This document shows positions 60,439-64,000 of a DNA stretch of 64,000 nucleotides, piece by piece; position 1 is the first letter of the stretch; each line of letters opens with the position of its first letter. The notes below the pieces were generated by a model, which saw nothing but the letters and a program-made list of their open reading frames with translations, ran no database searches and was not told the DNA's origin. Source of the stretch: Nematopogon swammerdamellus. Its lineage: Eukaryota; Arthropoda; Insecta; Lepidoptera; Adelidae. The stretch spans positions 1,836,754 through 1,900,753 of the forward strand of contig OX336343.1 of NCBI GenBank assembly GCA_946902875.1. Direction: 5' to 3'. The translations under genes were made by a program, and so were the position numbers.

Positions 60439-60444
60439 AATAAA
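60439..60444 (+). terminator. Probable polyadenylation signal of gene 2
   Basis: AATAAA lies 40 nt after the stop codon of gene 2, which would give a very short 3' UTR. The region between has no repeat. Confidence 0.6.
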
Positions 60445-60502
60445 TATACACTATATACATCCTTCTTGTGCCTACAGTCATTTGGCGTTTCACAGGCGAC
60501 GA

Positions 60503-60755
60503 ATTGAGTGTAAAGAGCGTTTCACCAAAGAGTTCCCATCGCCGTTGTGTTGATAGTGCTTAAAATTAGTGTTGCCAGATTGTGAAGATGATATTACCTA
60601 ATAATGTAATCGGTATTTAACGTAAAACAAATACGGTAAATACCGATAATTACGGGTAAATCTGTACACATAGCAACCCTCAACGCTGTTTTTGACAGAT
60701 AGACAGTGGAGCCAACATAACGTCGAAGGGAATTCTTTGATGAAACGCTCTATAG
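60503..60755. mobile_element. Diverged inverted-repeat element
   Basis: AAGAGCGTTTCACCAAAGAG at the left and CTTTGATGAAACGCTCTA at the right are inverted near-copies. Confidence 0.6.
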
Positions 60756-60773
60756 TTCTGAAGAAAACACGAC

Positions 60774-61088
60774 CAGTGGCGGCGCTAGGTGTCGGCGACG
60801 TCGGCGACCGCCGAAGGTCTCGCGCCTGAGGGGGCCTCGCAAAAATTCATTTACCCTGCGCTGACTCCCTTTGGGATCGCACGATACCAAAAATTCTCAT
60901 AAAACTATGGTCGCACACTTTGGGCTCTTGCTTGTTGGGTTATTTATTTTAATGATTGTTCATGTAATTTTTGTCAACATTTGATTAGCAATCAAACTCA
61001 TGTACTCATACATCAGTCTCATTCATTCATTTTCTGACTGGAAAATGAAAGAGGCCTCGCAAAGCTGATTGGTCTAGCACCGCCATTG
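60774..61088. mobile_element. Non-autonomous hAT-like element
   Basis: Starts CAGTGGCGGCGCTAGG and ends TCTAGCACCGCCATTG. Flanked by 8-bp repeats AACACGAC / AAAACGAC with one mismatch. 315 bp, no transposase. Confidence 0.82.
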
Positions 61089-61096
61089 AAAACGAC

Positions 61097-62120
61097 CAAC
61101 GCACAAAAAAAAAATCGTTAGTATCAGATTATCCGAGTTCGGTATCTCGTTTTTTTGTTGTTTCTAGTTGGAAACTAAAGATAATTAAAATTAACTAAAA
61201 GATATATCGATTTGGTAGTATACTCAGTTCGGCAAGTGTTGACATTTACACAAATAATGAGCGTTTACATACAGGCGAATTCTCTGAACTGGTGCGAACA
61301 GAAAGTACTTTTATTGTTATAGTTAATCCTTTTAGAAAAATAAATTAAGTACCTAATAAAGTTTGTCAAGAAATAATTTAGAAAAGAAATAGTTAAATTG
61401 TTCAAGACAAAAAAAAACTTACCGAGATTTGTATTATTCTGGGAAGTTTTCTTTACAAATATGGATGGAATACTTTTGAAAACCCGCTAATGAGATTCGG
61501 AATACCTCTTCCTGGGCTATATGTGATGTTGAGTAGCTTGGTCAAGTATTATGGGTATTGTATGCACCCACCGTCTCTCATGTCATGTCATGATACAGCT
61601 GGTTAGACCAGTTTGGGAGATGGTGTTTGCACACAACACACAATAACTATGGCCAATTTGTCGGTTATGAAATAGGGACAATTTCTGTTGTTGTGTAATG
61701 TGTGAAAATAATAAATGCAAATAAACGAAATGAAATGAAAAGTCGGAATACTGGCAACAATGTTTATAAATTACGGTAAGAATTGCGATGCGCGCGCGAC
61801 GGCAAGAAGAAACGCATGCGCCCATGTCGGGCGACTACCAATTGAAGACTGAGCGTATATGTAAACGGGCATTCGCCCCCTCGGGGGTCGGGAGGCGCCG
61901 CCGTAACCTATGATGAGTCACTGCCAACACTGGTCGAACAGAGTATAGGTGTATTTTGGTTGGTAGTTTTCTGCATAACTACACTCAATTCTGTAATGAC
62001 AAAATCGCTAATCGAATATGGTATTTTGAGTAAAATTTAAATCCATTTCGTACCGAAATTCTCTTGGAACAAAATATCTTATGATGAGTACTTGTAGTAC
62101 TGCTAATTCAGTGAATTTAA
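61097..62120. other. Unclassified intergenic sequence
   Basis: No coding frame or repeat with support was seen. A GC-rich hairpin, CGCCCCCTCGGGGG, lies near 61873. Confidence 0.35.
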
Positions 62121-62289
62121 AAACATACTTCAATAAGTGGAAGAGACGGCAGAGGATTCTCAGGATCGTGGCACGTAGAGATCCGTTGTATCTGCCTACC
62201 CCACTGAGAAACAGGCGTAACTCTATGTATGTACTAAGTAATTCCTAATAAATGAAACGGAAATCTGTAACGACGCATTTTCGTCGATT

Positions 62290-62545
62290 CCATATTCGTT
62301 TGTAAGTCAGCCTGTACGCTTCCACTGCTGGGCATACGCCTCTCCAATTTTCCTCCAGTCCTCTCCGCCCTCAATGGTACGGAACCACTGCTTTCCGCCG
62401 ACGCACTTGATGTCGTCGTCCCAACTGGCGGGCGGGGTCTTCCCGCGCTCTGCCAGTGTAGGACGCGGTTACTCCAACTGCCCTCGTCTCGTCGGCTGAC
62501 GTGGCTAGTCCACTGCCACTTGAGCTTATAAGTCGAGAACTACTC
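62290..62545 (-). mobile_element. RTE-type LINE 3' end
   Basis: Same region as 30955-31290 in reverse (CATACGCCTCTCCAATTTTC, GGAACCACTGCTTTCCGCCG, CTGCCACTTGAGCTTA). Confidence 0.75.
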
Positions 62546-62699
62546 AAACAAATCACATGGTGTTTCCACTGATGTTTTCTGCCACATATAAGTGGTTATA
62601 TGATATTTTGCCCCAGAAGCGAGAGACCGAGGGGATGGTCAGTTCAAGATGAAAAAAGAAACATTCTGGGGGTAGGAGTCGCTTCGCACTCCTACCCCT

Positions 62700-63165
62700 A
62701 TTCTTTAAACATGGAATCACGGTGGCACGTGGAGAATGCATCAAGAGAGATAAACAATTAATGTATGGCATGGTGGGTTATGACACGTTGGAAGTGAGAA
62801 GGACTCTGTCACTTCTTGTTCACGTGTACAAACTACTGAACGGCTCCATTCACAACCCTTCGGTGCTTGGTTCTGTATCAGTGTTCGTGCCTGACAACTA
62901 CCGTCGGGCGAGGAGTCATCCATTGTTTCTAGTGCCCAAGTCGCGGACAAACTTACTACGCCACTCACCAGTTAGTCGTGCCTTGACACTGCTCAATGAA
63001 TTGACTGCACAGGTTCCGGAGTTGGACATATTTGCCTCCTCAGTTCGGGAGTTCGCAAATACTGTCATGAAGCACCTGAATCGGTAATTCCTATATATGA
63101 TGTTTTGGGTAACTCTGTAAGGTCATGTATAATAATTATAAATAAATAAATGTAAAAAAATATAA
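62700..63165 (+). mobile_element. LINE ORF2 C-terminal fragment with A-rich tail
   Basis: The open frame to 63087 encodes GYDTLEVRRTLSLLVHVYKL, then LFLVPKSRTNLLRHSPVSRA and LTLLNELTAQVPELD, a typical LINE ORF2 C-terminus. The tail has AATAAATAAATG and poly-A. Confidence 0.72.
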
Positions 63166-63169
63166 AAAC

Positions 63170-64000
63170 TCTGGTTGTCATGGTTACTTGAAACCAATTG
63201 AAAAAAAAATCGTCTAACTGTGATGACTCACTGTGCCTGCAAATAAATTATAATAATTGTTCAGTTGTTATTGTTGTATACCTTCCTCATTTTGCTGACA
63301 TATGTGTTTTGCATGTGCGTTACTTAGACTCCTGAGCATTGACCATTTTCCCGGTACATGTTTCGTGTCAGTGACGTCATATTGTAGCTTACATGCATCC
63401 CACCTTGCACCATACGAGTAAGACGTGATTCCATGTGAAAATAGACGCAACAGCGGAACTTGCCAGTCTATTCAAAATAACAACAATTGATCTTGAAAAA
63501 ATAAAAACACTATTCAATTTATGTAGTTATTAGTTTACAGAAATAATTCTTTTTCTCAATGTGCATGTCGCTACGGCACTGAATTGTAAAAATTTTACCC
63601 AAAATTACGATGCTGTCTCCTGTTTTTTTGAAACATACACAAAAACATTTGTTTTCATACACAAGCTGTCTCCTGCTTTAAGGAAATGTTTCTGGTTGAA
63701 ACAAAACATTTTATGTAGACATCAGATTTTGGTTAAAACAGAACATTTTGTGTAGACGTCAAAATGAGTTCCGACGAGGAAGACGCAATTTCAGTTTTAT
63801 GCCTCATCAGGGTGCCATGTCAGGTTGAAAACACATATTACGAGTTAGACCATATATTTACAGCCTTGACATTTTAATATCAGGAGGTACGAATAGAACA
63901 CAGATTGGGATTGCACAATTTCTTCTGTGTTTTTGAAGAATTGGTTTTACTTTTACTTTTATATTTCGAAGTTATACACCATTTTTTCAGTTATGAAGTG
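63170..64000. other. Unclassified right-edge sequence
   Basis: AT-rich. Short repeated motifs AAACATTT and CTGTCTCCTG occur near 63610-63740. No exon recognised. Confidence 0.35.

Overview
The window is animal nuclear DNA, most likely from a lepidopteran. Three signs point there: long introns with GT/AG splice sites, very dense SINEs, LINEs and terminal-inverted-repeat elements of the kind common in moths and butterflies, and short TTAGG telomere-type arrays. The fragment of mitochondrial ND4 at about 10.12-10.50 kb reads with the invertebrate mitochondrial code. There is no bacterial-style operon structure, and most open reading frames above 60 codons are transposon remains.

Two host genes can be assembled from splice sites and phase. 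Both encode secreted-type proteins with an M14 (carboxypeptidase A/B-like) domain, and they lie head to head. Gene 1 is on the minus strand. Nine exons run from the start codon at 37044 down to 1543, and its last exons lie beyond the left edge. It joins a signal peptide, about 430 residues of unrecognised and partly low-complexity sequence, and a carboxypeptidase-like domain. Gene 2 is on the plus strand. Eight exons from 38503 to 60399 give a complete 411-codon frame. Each protein has lost the residues needed for peptidase chemistry: gene 1 has changed all three zinc ligands, and gene 2 has changed two zinc ligands plus the catalytic glutamate. They look like a divergently arranged pair of pseudo-peptidases. 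About 1.46 kb separates the two start codons.

Layout. 0-10 kb holds the 3' visible exons of gene 1, two hairpin elements, a nested pair of inverted-repeat elements and SINEs. 10-15 kb holds the ND4 numt, SINEs and a LINE end. 15.2-15.9 kb is the large gene 1 exon 5. 16.8-21.3 kb is a 68-bp tandem array split by a 1678-bp probable solo LTR. 22-26.5 kb is poorly classified sequence with two tandem arrays and one 57-nt exon. 26.6-34.9 kb is nested LINEs, SINEs and small inverted-repeat elements, with gene 1 exon 3. 35-39 kb holds the first two gene 1 exons and the shared promoter region. 39.6-43.6 kb holds gene 2 exons 2-5. 43.6-55.9 kb is one huge intron with a LINE carrying an open reverse-transcriptase frame and a 3.4-kb forward/reverse satellite-like array. 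56-60.4 kb holds gene 2 exons 6-8. 60.4-64 kb is intergenic, with a hAT-type element and LINE ends.

Two wider patterns stand out. First, the SINEs are modular: a tRNA-type head, a 5S-rRNA-like head and a third unidentified head are each joined to the same core, and the third head is also joined to two unrelated tails. Second, recognisable repeats stop only about 10-40 bp from many splice acceptors, so the introns are almost wholly repeat-derived up to the minimum splicing signals.

Splice junctions, element boundaries and target-site duplications were read by eye. No database search or structure prediction was run.
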